Made by a program: the position numbers and the translations under genes | Part shown: piece after piece, positions 11,693 through 22,281 of the stretch | How the letters are laid out: the number at the start of each line of letters is the position of its first letter | How positions within the stretch are numbered: the stretch's first letter is position 1 | Source: Favolaschia claudopus | Lineage: Eukaryota; Basidiomycota; Agaricomycetes; Agaricales; Mycenaceae | Reading direction: 5' to 3' | DNA: 64,000 nt | Assembly (NCBI GenBank): GCA_037176885.1 | Contig: JAWWNJ010000040.1 | Location: 1,054,001 to 1,118,000, forward strand | Notes under the pieces: model-generated | What the model was told of the DNA's origin: nothing | The model's input: the letters and a program-made list of their open reading frames with translations, nothing else | Database searches by the model: none

Positions 11693-12084
11693 CAGGACCT
11701 CTGACAATCCCTTTGGAGGCTAGATCCCGGCCAGGCCAAAATGAGGAGAAATTGTCCGAACCGATTTTAGGCGTTTTGGCGAGAAATTGTACGAACCGGA
11801 TCTAGCCGGGCCTGACGTAATGTGCCCAAACCGGCAATTTTCTGCGTGACTTGATCAAAAATCGTCGAAAATCGTTCAAACTAGCTCAAAACGCGTCGAA
11901 ATCGCGTGCGGGGATCAGATCCCCTTCAATTTCGCCAGTTCCAGCGTGGATCGGCCGAAATTCCTGGTAAAAATTTGCTCGATAAACCCTTGATGTCCGA
12001 ACCAGGATGTAGGCACCCACCGCCAGAAGGGGAGATTTTGTCCGAACCGGGATCTAGGGTCCGACCGTATAGTCAGAGGTCCTG
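11693..12084. mobile_element. 392-bp TIR element
   Basis: Left end CAGGACCTCTGAC...CTAGATCCCGG and right end are inverted copies over ~38 bp with an internal mismatched patch. GAAATTGT.CGAACC boxes repeat inside. Non-coding. Clear flanking duplication not found. Confidence 0.6.
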
Positions 12085-12144
12085 GTTGCCTCGGCTAAGC
12101 TAAGCGGGGGTAGCTGCACCCCCTATCCGTTGCCAAGCATCCGT

Positions 12145-13112
12145 TGTGACGTCGTATATTGAATACTCCGAAGTAACGTTTAAACCAGGCGTTAGGTTAC
12201 GAAACTCGGGTGAGTGGGTTTGAAGCGCGTTCAGTCCGAATCCAACCCGAATAGGAAATGTTGTCGAGATAGATAAGAGGTCGACCCAGTGCGAAGACCT
12301 CGCTGTATTTCGATGAGACGTGGAGGGTTTTAAGAGAGGACAGTGACCTGTAGGCTGGAAGGTTAAAATAAAGTAAGGATCGATTTTACCGTTGGTTATT
12401 TAAATCCAGAGTATTTAGACGGGAGGGCGAGTGTGGCAGAAGATATGGGTTCCAAGATGTTATTCTTGCAAACCTCAAGCAAAGGAAACGGTCGGTTGGC
12501 ACCAGAGGTTATGTAGAAACGGGTAGTAATTGGTACGATGCTCTCGAGCAGCAACTACGAATAAATACAAAGAGGAGTACCGGTATTCTGGGTTATTACA
12601 TATGGTACAGAATAAATTGAGAAGAGGTGTCCATATGGCTTGCACAGCCAAATATCAAGGAACAAGGGATCGTTTCCATGATCTGGGGATTGCACGCATG
12701 GCCGTAGTAAGGTACAGAGTATCAGTTTTCACCTTGGAATGGAGTTCAACCAATAAGATTGTGTCGGAGTGAATTGTGGATAATTTCTCCACATGCAGCT
12801 CTTGGGATTGGCTGAGATTTTAGAATGGAGACAGTTGCGACCATATGGGAAGAGTAGAGGCCGTATTTTCGATATCCGGCTTGCGAGAGAACCCGGGATG
12901 AATATTCGAAAGTTGATGTTGCGCCAATTGATGCGATCAAAGAACTTTTCCACGGTTCAACCTGTCCGTCCCAGTTGTTCCGTGACAGCTAAAGACGTGA
13001 AATTCGGGCGCAGGGTACGGAGAGTAGTAACAATGAGAATGCGACAATGAAACTGATGGGTTGGTATATGAAATTCCGGTGATTTATATGTACACAGCGT
13101 AGCTGCGTCACA
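12145..13112 (-). repeat. 3' LTR of element B
   Basis: In sense direction it begins TGTGAC and ends GTCACA, the same terminal hexamers as D's LTRs, and aligns to them over its ~968 bp. The 15-nt motif CGCGTGCCCCGCGGA abuts its sense start (13127-13113). Confidence 0.85.
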
Positions 13113-13223
13113 TCCGCGGGGCACGCGAAAAATCAACCGTCCTCGGTTGCGTCGAGGGGAGAGGGAGTAGAACGAGATCGAAGGGAGACAGAAACAAGTC
13201 AAGGGAGGGGGTATACACGGTCT

Positions 13224-16200
13224 TCAAATATCATCCTCGTCAGATGACTCGGGATTATCATCGTCGGATTCTTCTGCATTCGGTGGGCTTTCCATGCCAT
13301 CATCAAGAGGAAAGCCTTTAGCCAGCTCCGCAAGACGAGGGTCATCTCGCGATATATAGGGGAGCAGGCGTGTGGCTGCGATGCCTTGAGTGCTAATCGC
13401 TCCAGACAACTCTCGGAGAACATAAGATCCGCCAGTTGTTCGTCGAACCACGGCGTAAGGGCCGAGCCATTTATTTTTCCATTTCCGTCCCAGATCAGTT
13501 GCGAGGCGTGCGTTGCGGACCAGAACGAGCTCATTGGGGTGATAGATTTCACGGTAAAATCGTGCGGCATATCTTCGTTCAAATTCAGTCTTGGAGCGCA
13601 TCCGACTGGCGAGTAGCCGTTCCGCTGCTTCCTTCAAATCATCTGGGCGTCGCTCGATTTGGCGGGTTCGGAGAGCAAGAAGATCAACGGCAGACATATT
13701 TGAAGTCCATCCTTCATCCTTCAACAAGGAATGTGCATTCGGCGAGATCAAAAGGAAGAATAGGGTGAAAACCATGGAGGGTGAAGAACGGAGTTTGGCC
13801 TGTAGCTCTTCGAAACGTAACGCGATCTGCAAACTTGGCGGCATGAAGCTTCAGTGGCCATAGATTCATGTTCCCTTCGCAAGCTTTCACTAGTGATTCG
13901 CGAAGAATATAATGGCCGCGCTCAACGACTCCGTTTGCACGGGAGTTATAGGGAGAGATGGTGACTTGTGGAATATTCAGAGTGTCCATGAGAAGCGCAA
14001 AAGCTTCCTTGCATTCGGGGCCATTATCTGTTGTGACTTGAAGAACAACACCATACCGACAGTATAATTCTTCCCAGAAGAATTTAGCGAGGGAGCGGGC
14101 ATTGGCTTTGCGAAGTGCACGAGCTTCTGAGACTCCAGAAAGGTCGTCTTTGGCAGCAACGATGTAGCGAAATCCTCGAGCCTTGGGCATGTACATGATG
14201 TCGATGTACACTTTTGCAAACATGGTGACAGGAGCAGAGATAGTCAGAGGAACCTGAATCGCTATTCGGGTGCGTAATTGACATTCATGGCAGCTGCGAA
14301 CATGTTTAATGACCTGAGTACGCATGTGCGGCCAGAAAAAGCGAAGCTGAATTGTCTCGAGAGTGGGAAATTCGCCACGGTGTCCGAGCATTTCATGGGC
14401 TTGAGTGAGAATTCCTTTACGCTTTTCGGGATCAAAAATGACCAGAAGCGGCATTTTATTTTCGCCGGCGTGCTTGAACATTTGACCATTTTTCATGAAA
14501 TATTCCGCTGTTTTCTTCAGAAACCGGCGCTTGGCCTGCATACGGCGCTGATGATCACGTTGGGGGATGTTTGGGAGTTGGAGAGTGATGAGGAAATGGC
14601 GGATATCGAATAGAGTAGCATCGAAGGGGGAGAGAGTAGGATTTGATTGAGAGATATAAACAGAGGCCGAAGGAAACGGAGAGGGAGAAAGTGTTGGTTG
14701 AGAGTGAGAGAGATAGAAGGAGCGCGTGATTTCGGTTGGTAGATTAAAGGAAGCAGCGTGAAGGACAATATCGTCGAGCCACGAGTCGTCGTGCTCTTCA
14801 ATGATCTCGCCTTCGCCGAGTTCGCGACGCGAAAGCGCATCAGGAGCGTGGAACTCCTTGCCAGGGACGTGAATCAGATTGAAATCGAAGAGGAGTATGC
14901 CCTGAATCCATCTGTTGATAGTGGCATTCGGTTGTAGATCGGGGGAATTGAGCATTCCTTTGATATATTTTGCATCGGTCTCAATATTGAGCCGTTTGAT
15001 TCCGAAAAGATAGAGTCGCCAGTGTCGCAAAGCTCGATATAACCCGTAGAGTTCGAGCTTCGGCTGGGAGTATCGAGACTCGCGTTCATTGAAAGGGATC
15101 GAACCATATCTCGCAGGTCTGCGGCGGCCGCGTTCGTCTTCCTGTGATAGAACAAATCCGGTGCCTCGAAAACTTGAATCCACGGCGAGGTAAATATCAA
15201 GATCGGCGGTATAGTCAAGATTGATGAGCACAGGAGCAGTGGTAACATATCGTTTCAACATTTCAAACGCTTCTATCTGAGCAGGGCCCCAGAGAAAGGG
15301 TGAATCCTTGTGAAAGAGCTGTGAGAGGGGGCGAACAAGGCGCGAGTAGTTTGGAATCCAAATGCGAACACCTCCGCATAATCCAAGAAACCGACGCTCT
15401 GATTTCCCATCGGTAAGAGCTGGCCAGTTCAAAAGTTTGTCAACGCGGTCGGGGTCTGGGAGACGACCATCTGAGTTGCAGAGTTGACGCAGGATAATAA
15501 CTTCTGTGCGTCCTATTTGGGTTTTCTTGGCTGAGAAGGTACCGCCGGCGTGCTTTATGCGATGCATGACACGATGGACATCTTGGGCATGCTCCCATAT
15601 GAAGCGTCGTATCCCGGAATTCTCGGGAATAGTCTCTGGATTGCCATTTGCGTCGAGATATTGGGTAGTTGAACCTTTGATCGGCAGATCATCGATAAAT
15701 ACATTTGCTGTATGCGGACTTTCATGCTGCAAAATGAACACCATGCATTGTTGAAATTCGGTAGGGGAATTCGTGAAGCCTTGAAGCCCAAGAGGCGTCA
15801 TAAATGCCGTTAAGTTCCGAGATTTAATGTCGACAATGCGAGCGTCGTATCCAGAGAAGAGATCGAACACAGTGAATATCTGGCAGCCCGCAAATGGTTG
15901 AACAAACTCGTCGAGAATGGGGGGAACACCAGCATCGCGGATTGAAACTTTATTTAGCGGCTGTAGATCATGAACAAGGCGGAGTGCTCCGCTTTTCTTG
16001 AGTACACAAAACCATCTGGACCGATATGGACTTTGAGAGTGTTCGTACACTCCGTGCGAAGTTTTCGTCTTCAAGATCTCGATGACTTTATCCAGGATGC
16101 CAGGGGGAATGGGAATATTTTTAAAGGCCCAGGGTGTGTGTTCGATGACGGGGTAGATGTAATCGGAGAAGTAATCACTTCGAAACGTTCCGCGGTCGGT

Positions 16201-16956
16201 CTCAACAAAGGCTAGGCCGTCCTCGTTCAATCGCATGACATGTTCAAAAAGCTTGACTTCTTCGGGAAGTAAATTCCCGTCATGATTGATATCCAGACTG
16301 TCCATCCGTTCGCGATCGAGTTTCTTAGTGGGATAGAATTCCGGAGGACGTGTGGGAAGCGGAGGAAGACTTTGCAGAGGATCCTCTGGAAATTGGCGTC
16401 GAGTCCGGGCATGCTCGGGATAAGGCTGGGCAAGAGGTTGAGAACTTCGGCGACTCCGTTCTCGTCACAAGTCATTGGGAAGAGAATATCACCGTCTTCC
16501 AAATCATCGAGCGTGGTGTAGAGAGGCTCTGTGGGATCCAAGTGCGGGCCAACGGCAAATCCCGTTGTTTTCTCGTACGCGGTGTCGATGTCATACTCGG
16601 GGACTGCCGACAAAGTGGAACTCCGACTTTCGGCCGAATGTGGATTGGACGTTGAATCTCGAACTTCAACGACGTTCGTGGAATGCAAGTAGGATTTTCC
16701 CGGAATGAAGAATGTTTGGGCGGTGGAGGTGAAGTAGGCTGGTGTTGAGAGGTAAATAAAGCTGGATATTTGGGTCTCGGAGTAGGAGGTTAAGCGGGAG
16801 ACTCGAGAGGGAGATTGCGATAAATATTTGTGCCAGTTTAGTGCCGTAGCGGGCGAAGAGCTCGAACGAGATGCAAAAGGAAGCAGGAAATAGTAGTAGA
16901 ATGAGGAATAGAGCTAAGACGAGGGTGCACTGGGAGTATTGATGTGGAGATGGCAT
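13224..16956 (-). pseudogene. Element B pol (membrane segment, RT, RNase H, integrase)
   Basis: The sense start is ATG 16956-16954, followed by a hydrophobic stretch (TLVLALFLILLLFPASF). Then come reverse transcriptase (VFIDD at ~15690), RNase H (AVDSS, YSQPKLELYGL), an integrase zinc finger (HEMLGHRG...CHEC) and a DDE core (YIDIMYMP, TTDNGPE, VVERGHY). Defects against D: a frameshift just after the hydrophobic segment (~16830), a 28-nt deletion near 16440, loss of eight residues including the LPQ of the RT LPQGF motif, and a frameshift near 13715. The tail is acidic (EESDDDNPESSDEDD). The enzyme would copy element RNA and insert the cDNA; this copy cannot. Confidence 0.85.
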
Positions 16957-17142
16957 TTTCGAGCAGGTAGCAAGTTTAACGTCGATCGCCACGACGGGTG
17001 ATTGGATCGGCACGGGAAATGCAATAAAATTAAAGGTTCAAAGAGTGTGGAGTGGGTATGTAGGTAAACGACTTCCGCGGGGCACGCGAGAAGTCGAATC
17101 CGTATCGTAGGTGGAGCGGAAGAATGGGTAGGAGGTGAGGAT

Positions 17143-18418
17143 TTAAATATATTCAAGGTCGTCGGTGGCGTAGTCGAATTCATCGGCAAAAATTTGAACG
17201 TGCCCTGCTGTCTCCAGAATGCCGCTAGAAAATATCCTCGCAAATTCATGGTGTTGGACGAACTTGAACAAGACTAGTTTATTAATTAAAACTGCGAGGT
17301 CTTGAAATTTTCGGTCGGTTGAGTTGACAAATAGGATGCCGACTTCGAGAAGGAATTCATGCTTGAAGGGGTGAAGGAATGGATGAAACTCCGAAGGGCG
17401 AGGTTTATAGTCGCCCGGGTACGCAGGGGAAGGCATGGTTTGTGGGGTCAAGAAGAAGATGAGTGGTGGAGCATGAGAATTCGAGTGTGCGAGTCGTCGC
17501 GCAATTTTCCCTTCGTAGATTGCGAGTGCTTCGAAGTCGGGGCGATGGACCTTTATTACCTGCACCAAATGCGCCATTGCATCCTGAATAAGCCGGCGAA
17601 TACCAGCGCAAGCAACGGTAAAAGGATCATTGCGTCCGAGTTTGTATGCTGGAGAGTAAGGGATGGGATTGCGCAGGAATGGCGTGATGTAGTCGCGATG
17701 TAGGATTGTGCGAATATTGAGCTGAGTAGAGTGCTCAGATAAAATCTCGAAACCGATGCGGCGCAGGTTGTCGAAGAAACGAGGGTGCTGCCCATGGAGG
17801 TGGAAGGTATCGAGGAAGTCTCGAAGACCCTCTGGACGTAGGTAGGGGTAAAAGATGTTCAGACCCGGGGGAAAGGTTGTTGGACGATTCAGGTGTCGCT
17901 CCCGAGTGTCCTGCATGATGCATAGCTCGAGAATTTCTCTCGGGAACTGGGCCTTCAATTGAACGTTCCAAACATAGGCCACATACGAAATCGGACGATC
18001 GTTTGCGAGGTCCTCGCTGGCCTGATCCCAGAAGCGCGAATCGAGTCCTCCATGATTAATGGAGTATTTTGTAGAACAAAGGATCGCCATTTCAAGGCAT
18101 TGAGCTGCTTCGTCGAGTCCGTCACCAATGACACGGGTGGGATGAACATTAAGAATAGTACGGGACTCGCTGGGTTGGAATCTCGCAAACGGAGGTGGAG
18201 GGGAAACCGAACGACGAATCAGGGGATGAGGAGGAGGGGACCCCGCGATAGAATCGTTTTGCAAAGGGTTTGGGGTAGAATTGTGAGCGGGAAGAGGTGC
18301 AGAGGAGGATGATGCAATTATCCTTCCGGGCAAACGAATGCGCGGATCGCGAGTGCGAATAGGACCAGAGGATGGCTCAATAGGCGTTGGCTCAATGCGG
18401 GCAGTATCAGTAATTTTT
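17143..18418 (-). pseudogene. Element B first ORF, C-terminal part (unknown domain)
   Basis: About 400 residues with clear similarity to the C-terminal third of D's first ORF (51350-52416). Shared blocks: TTFPPGLNxFxPYL, FDNLRRIGFEI, ITPFLxNPIPxSxxY and HVQIFADEFDYxT just before the stop. No known retrotransposon domain is recognised. The stop at 17143 is followed ~55 nt later by the motif CGCGTGCCCCGCGGA (17088-17074) and then by the pol ATG. The 5' part of this ORF is lost by truncation. Confidence 0.7.
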
Positions 18419-18836
18419 TTGGGCTAAACGTAAGCTGTTCTCCGTCGTCTACAGTGCCATCCATCACTTCTCGACGACCCGATTAGGTGTGGGAAAGTTC
18501 CAAACAAATGATTCACGGGGAAACAAACTTGATTTGCCTCGAACACTGCGGCAAACGACTCAATTTGATTGTAACTATCCAACTTGTAAATGGCGGACCC
18601 TTGGCGGACCCAAAGAAAATGACCGATTGCACAGCCACATGCAGATAACCGGCGCCCAGAGCCTCGGACCAAGGAAAGGTGACGGAACTTTGTGTTTTAG
18701 CGTGATGTAGAACATTCCTCAGGCCGCTGGGAGTCAAACCAGGGCAGTGTTCGCCCTAAGGGATAAGGCCTTATTGAGGTTAAGGCTTATTAAGGCCTTA
18801 ACATAAGCCTTAAGCACAGGCCCCCGAGGTATCCAG

Positions 18837-18975
18837 CCGTTACTCAGAAAGTCGAGTCTCGACTTGAAAAGTCGACTTCGGGAAGGACTCGACTCGACTC
18901 GACTCGACTTGGGTGCACCCAAGTCATTTGAAGTTGCTCGAAGTGGACTCGAGTCGCTCAAGTCGGCCGATTTCT
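18837..18975. repeat. GACTC/GAGTC simple repeat cluster
   Basis: Four consecutive GACTC units near 18890-18910, with GAGTC and AAGTCGA words on either side, make an imperfect palindrome. Non-coding. Confidence 0.6.
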
Positions 18976-19139
18976 GTACAAACTGACAGGAGATGATATA
19001 AGCACATTCGAGGTATAGGTAACATAGGTAGAATGTAGTAACATATCGACAGGATGTAGAAATGATAGTTAATGTTGCACAAGTCTGTCCTCTAAGTCTG
19101 TCCTCTGGCATATCTACGTACTCGTTGTCCGCAAATTCC

Positions 19140-19905
19140 AGAGAAAATGTAAGTTGTGAGCGAGCACCGGCTCTCTCCGGTTCCTGTAGTACTCGCAACA
19201 AGCTTTCGCAACCAATCTTTATCGTCTTCTGCTGCCGGATTGGACTGCCATCCCGACATGAAGTTGAGTCGTGATTTCTTGAAGTTAAATTTGAGCATCT
19301 GTAACGCCTCCATCAGAACGGGACTGATACGATTGCGCCGTTTCGTATCAGTCTCCGCCGACGAAGAGAAAACGCGCTCGGAAGGAACCGATGTCGCTTG
19401 GATGGGAGCATAATCACAGAATAGACGGTAGATCCTGGGCCAGGTCGGTTTCCCGTGATTCTGACAACGTCACTAGAGCGGTGGTTTGAGTATGAAATGA
19501 TGCTGTACTCACTGTCCAGTATCCGATCATGTCTGTTTGCTGACGTGAAGGTATTGGACTAGTCATGTAGTGCTTCATCTCGTCTTCGACAGTCTGAACC
19601 ACAGCGCCAGTGTTCGCATTATCTGAGAAATCAAGTGACTGTGAAACATTGCGAAAACGAGCAGCAGCTCTCGCTATTCCGGCATGGGCAGCAGCCGGTG
19701 TCCCTGACCTGGAATGGGAACGGAAAGATGCGCGCGAGTCCGAGCCAGAGTTGGATAGACCGGTGACCGATCTCTCGTGTGAAGACAAATCGTTCACAGA
19801 GAGACCGGTCGATCTGAGTTTGAATTCCCTTGAGGAGCCATCAAAATGAAAATGGCGTAGCCAAGGTAGAAAAAAATGCACACCCTCTTGCGAAATATTA
19901 CACAC
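19140..19905 (-). pseudogene. hAT-family transposase, C-terminal fragment
   Basis: Read on the minus strand, the exon from about 19480 down contains TWPRIYRLFCDYAPIQ, then SVPSERVFSSSAETDTKRRN and LMEALQMLKFNFKK. This is the hAT dimerisation region (conserved A.SVPSERVFS and MEALQ.LK). An upstream exon ends at DMIGYWT, with a GTGAGT...CTAG intron between. The upstream part is cut off by element A at 19906, and only 22 bp of the far side survive (25824-25845) before element A2. hAT transposases excise and insert DNA with 8-bp duplications; this copy lacks the catalytic core. Confidence 0.7.
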
Positions 19906-20238
19906 TGTCAGGGGAACTCCCTCTTTTGGCACTACACAGCCACCTATGACGCAGGCCTCCTGCAGATTTCCCACTTTCCCGTCAAATCCCCAAAGCCCTA
20001 TGTCATCGTGGAGTAAGGCATGTGACTTGGCCCGGGATCATTGCCGATTGCTCCGAGCTTGTGGGAACTAGTTACTATATGTTTACTGCACCTAGCGTGG
20101 GAATCCTCAGCCTTTCTTCTCTTTGGATTCTCCCTCGCTAGGTGCGCTGTGATGTATTCTTAGTAGCTTCTTAATTAACTTTGGATTCTCCCTCGCTAGA
20201 CCCTCGAGACATCTCGGGTCCTAAAGGTTGCCCTTACA
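19906..20238 (+). repeat. 5' LTR of element A
   Basis: Starts TGTCAGGGG, ends GCCCTTACA. It holds TATA-like CTATATG (20075-20081), a predicted start at A20109, and two copies of GGATTCTCCCTCGCTAG (20125-20141, 20183-20199). The 5' arm CACCTAGCG.TGGGAATCC (20089-20106) can pair with either copy. Confidence 0.95.
20075..20120 (+). promoter_or_regulatory. Predicted LTR core promoter
   Basis: CTATATG lies ~32 bp upstream of TCAGCCT, an initiator-like site. The start is inferred from the primer-binding complementarity: the 12 nt from 20109 (AGCCTTTCTTCT) would be the 5' end of the RNA. Confidence 0.55.
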
Positions 20239-20240
20239 GC

Positions 20241-20252
20241 AGAAGAAAGGCT
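20241..20252 (+). promoter_or_regulatory. Self-priming primer binding site of element A
   Basis: AGAAGAAAGGCT, two bases after the LTR, is the exact complement of LTR bases 20109-20120. The Tf1/sushi group of chromoviruses is known to prime reverse transcription with the folded-back 5' end of its own RNA rather than a tRNA; this layout matches. The same 12-mer is kept in A2 (26810-26821). Confidence 0.7.
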
Positions 20253-20381
20253 CCAAGGGATTAACTGGTCAAGATTGCGCGCTTTGGCGATTTTTCAGAC
20301 GCTTCGTCGGACTCCTCCTCTGCTGTCTCGGACGCGCAAACCGCGAATCTTGCCCCCTCCTCCCCCTCTCTAGAACCCACC

Positions 20382-21518
20382 ATGACCGACTCTGCCGCCG
20401 CTGCTGCAGCCGCCGCCGAGCGGATGGATAGGCTCGAGAGGACTGTTGACCGTCTGGTCGAGCTTTTTCAAACCGCTGCCAATCCTCCCACTACTACTGC
20501 TCCGACCCCTGCCGCTCCCCCAGAGCCTCCGGCCGAGAGTCCAGGACTCTTTGCCAACCTCACACCGGCAGCAAAAACGGTCCTTCGACCGAACCCCCCT
20601 TTCGTCTTTGACGGCGACCGCTCGGCTGGCCGGGCCTTCCTTCACTCAGCTCGGACTTACATCCGACTGGTTCCGGAGGCGTTTGTTGAAGGCGGCGAGA
20701 TGTCTGAGGAAAAGGCAGTGCGTTTCACCATGTCCTTCATGTCCAAAGACTCTGCGCAAAAATGGGCTGAGCGCATGTCCTCCAAAACCCCTTTCCCCTT
20801 CCTCACCTGGGACGCCTTTACCAAGGAGTTCTGCTCCCGTTTTGTTGAGGAGAACGAGCAGGACCACGCCCTACACAAACTCGAGTCTAGGGCATACTAT
20901 ATGGGCTCCCGGGATGTCTTCAAGTACACTGATGACTTCGAAGACCTCTTCGACCTTGCTGGGTTTGCTGACCCATTGGTCAAGGTCACCAAGTTCCGCT
21001 CTGGCCTTGACCCTGCCATCAATGCGGCCATCACATCGTCCAGCGACCCGCCAGACCTCCGCGACTACATGGCTTGGCGGACCCGAGCATACCGCCAGTA
21101 CGAATCGCACGTGCGGGCTCGTGCTGCTGGGCTTCTCCCAAAGGCCCCCTCGGCTCCGCCAGCCTCTCGCTCGCGTCCAGCAGGGGTCTTCCCCGTTGTC
21201 CCTGCCCATGCGCCTCCCCCTCGTGCCATGCCAGCCCCTGCTCCCCCTCCGCAGGTAGTCCCCATGGACGTTGATCGCACACGTTCCGGAAGAGGGCCTC
21301 CCCGTGGCTGCTACCGATGTGGCGGCCCGCACCTGGCGCGGGATTGCCCCACCCCTGCTGATGTCCGAGCTGCTGACGTCCTTGACGAGGTCATCCGTCA
21401 GCTTGGGTCCGAGCTCCTCTCCGAACTGGTGGCTCGGGTTGCCACCACCGACTCGCTGGCTGAGCCAGAGTCTGTGGCCGTCGAGGAAGAGCAGGGTTTT
21501 CTCCTACGCGACGAGTGA
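20382..21518 (+). CDS. gag: Element A Gag
   Basis: 378 residues from ATG 20382. It has an alanine-rich start, a predicted coiled segment (ERMDRLERTVDRLVELF), a proline-rich linker, a capsid-like alpha-helical region (about residues 60-260; RDYMAWRTRAYRQYE), another Pro-rich linker, and a zinc knuckle CYRCGGPHLARDC near residue 310. The product would build the virus-like particle and package RNA. The stop TGA overlaps the next ORF (GTGA at 21515-21518); pro is in the -1 frame, so a -1 shift or termination-reinitiation is expected. A truncated copy of the gene is in A2. Confidence 0.92.
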   Translation: MTDSAAAAAAAAERMDRLERTVDRLVELFQTAANPPTTTAPTPAAPPEPPAESPGLFANLTPAAKTVLRPNPPFVFDGDRSAGRAFLHSARTYIRLVPEAFVEGGEMSEEKAVRFTMSFMSKDSAQKWAERMSSKTPFPFLTWDAFTKEFCSRFVEENEQDHALHKLESRAYYMGSRDVFKYTDDFEDLFDLAGFADPLVKVTKFRSGLDPAINAAITSSSDPPDLRDYMAWRTRAYRQYESHVRARAAGLLPKAPSAPPASRSRPAGVFPVVPAHAPPPRAMPAPAPPPQVVPMDVDRTRSGRGPPRGCYRCGGPHLARDCPTPADVRAADVLDEVIRQLGSELLSELVARVATTDSLAEPESVAVEEEQGFLLRDE

Positions 21519-22153
21519 GCGGTACGCCCTCGATCGCGTCTCCTAATCGTTTCGCATGTTTGTATGATGAGTCTGCCAATGTTACATCTGTTGAACCTGC
21601 CGAAACGAAAGACGTACCCCCTGCCCCCTTCCGGTCCCCACGCATCCGGCGAAAGCCTTGGGAGCGTAGACTTCCTCAGCGCTATACTGTTGCTGCTGCA
21701 CCTGGTGCCAACTCCCTGCATCTCCCCCTTGAGATCCAGGCAGTTCAGGACGCCACTAAGCTTTCTCTCGAAGGTCTCGTCGACTGCGGTGCCACCTCAG
21801 ACTTCATTGACTCTGAGTTCGCAGCTAAGTCTGGCCTCCCCCTCCGCCGCCTTGCACAGCCCATTCCGGTTTTCAACGTGGATGGCTCCCCAAATGAGGC
21901 TGGTGCGATTCGTGAGGTGGCCGACGTTGTGCTGCAGTATCGTGGTCACTCTGAGCGTATGCAGCTCGCTGTTACCCGTCTCGGGAAGCAGAAGCTCATC
22001 CTCGGCTACTCCTGGCTCCGGAAGCATAACCCGGAGATCGACTGGGACACCCGAGAGGTCAAGATGCTCAGAGCAGATGCCCCAGCGAGTGCTCTACGTG
22101 CCGCACCGAGGTTCGCCTGGAGGCTCGCGCTGCACGCCGAGAGTCCCGCCTAG
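21515..22153 (+). CDS. pro: Element A aspartic protease
   Basis: About 212 codons in the -1 frame relative to gag. The retropepsin-like site is [16 protein letters not shown] (DCGAT in place of DTGAT), with [16 protein letters not shown] further on as the second conserved block (usual ILG.DWL). It would process Gag and Pol. There is no ATG at the start, so expression should come as a Gag-Pro fusion. Its end overlaps the open upstream part of the pol frame, which is again -1. Confidence 0.85.
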   Translation: MSGTPSIASPNRFACLYDESANVTSVEPAETKDVPPAPFRSPRIRRKPWERRLPQRYTVAAAPGANSLHLPLEIQAVQDATKLSLEGLVDCGATSDFIDSEFAAKSGLPLRRLAQPIPVFNVDGSPNEAGAIREVADVVLQYRGHSERMQLAVTRLGKQKLILGYSWLRKHNPEIDWDTREVKMLRADAPASALRAAPRFAWRLALHAESPA

Positions 22154-22281
22154 CCGCTGAGATCCTCCGGCAGCTCCGGCTTGGTCCCCTTCCATCCATC
22201 TGCGCCATAGACTTAGGCGAAGATGAATACAATGACCTGCCAGAGCTGTTCCCGGACTACGAGGATGATGACGAGGATGAT

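Larger units (their letters stand above)
12145..18420 (-). mobile_element. Ty3/gypsy element 'B', 5'-truncated
   Basis: Read on the minus strand it contains the end of the first ORF (18418-17143), the pol ORF (16956-13224) and the 3' LTR (13112-12145). The 5' LTR, gag and protease are missing; homology to element D stops near 18420. Proteins are clearly collinear with D (45255-61053). It is inactive: in-frame loss of eight RT codons, plus at least three frameshifts. Confidence 0.9.

Noticed and set aside
20446..21258. 270-codon alternative frame over gag
   Set aside because: Low-complexity Ser/Pro/Arg translation produced by the +1 frame of the alanine- and proline-rich gag.
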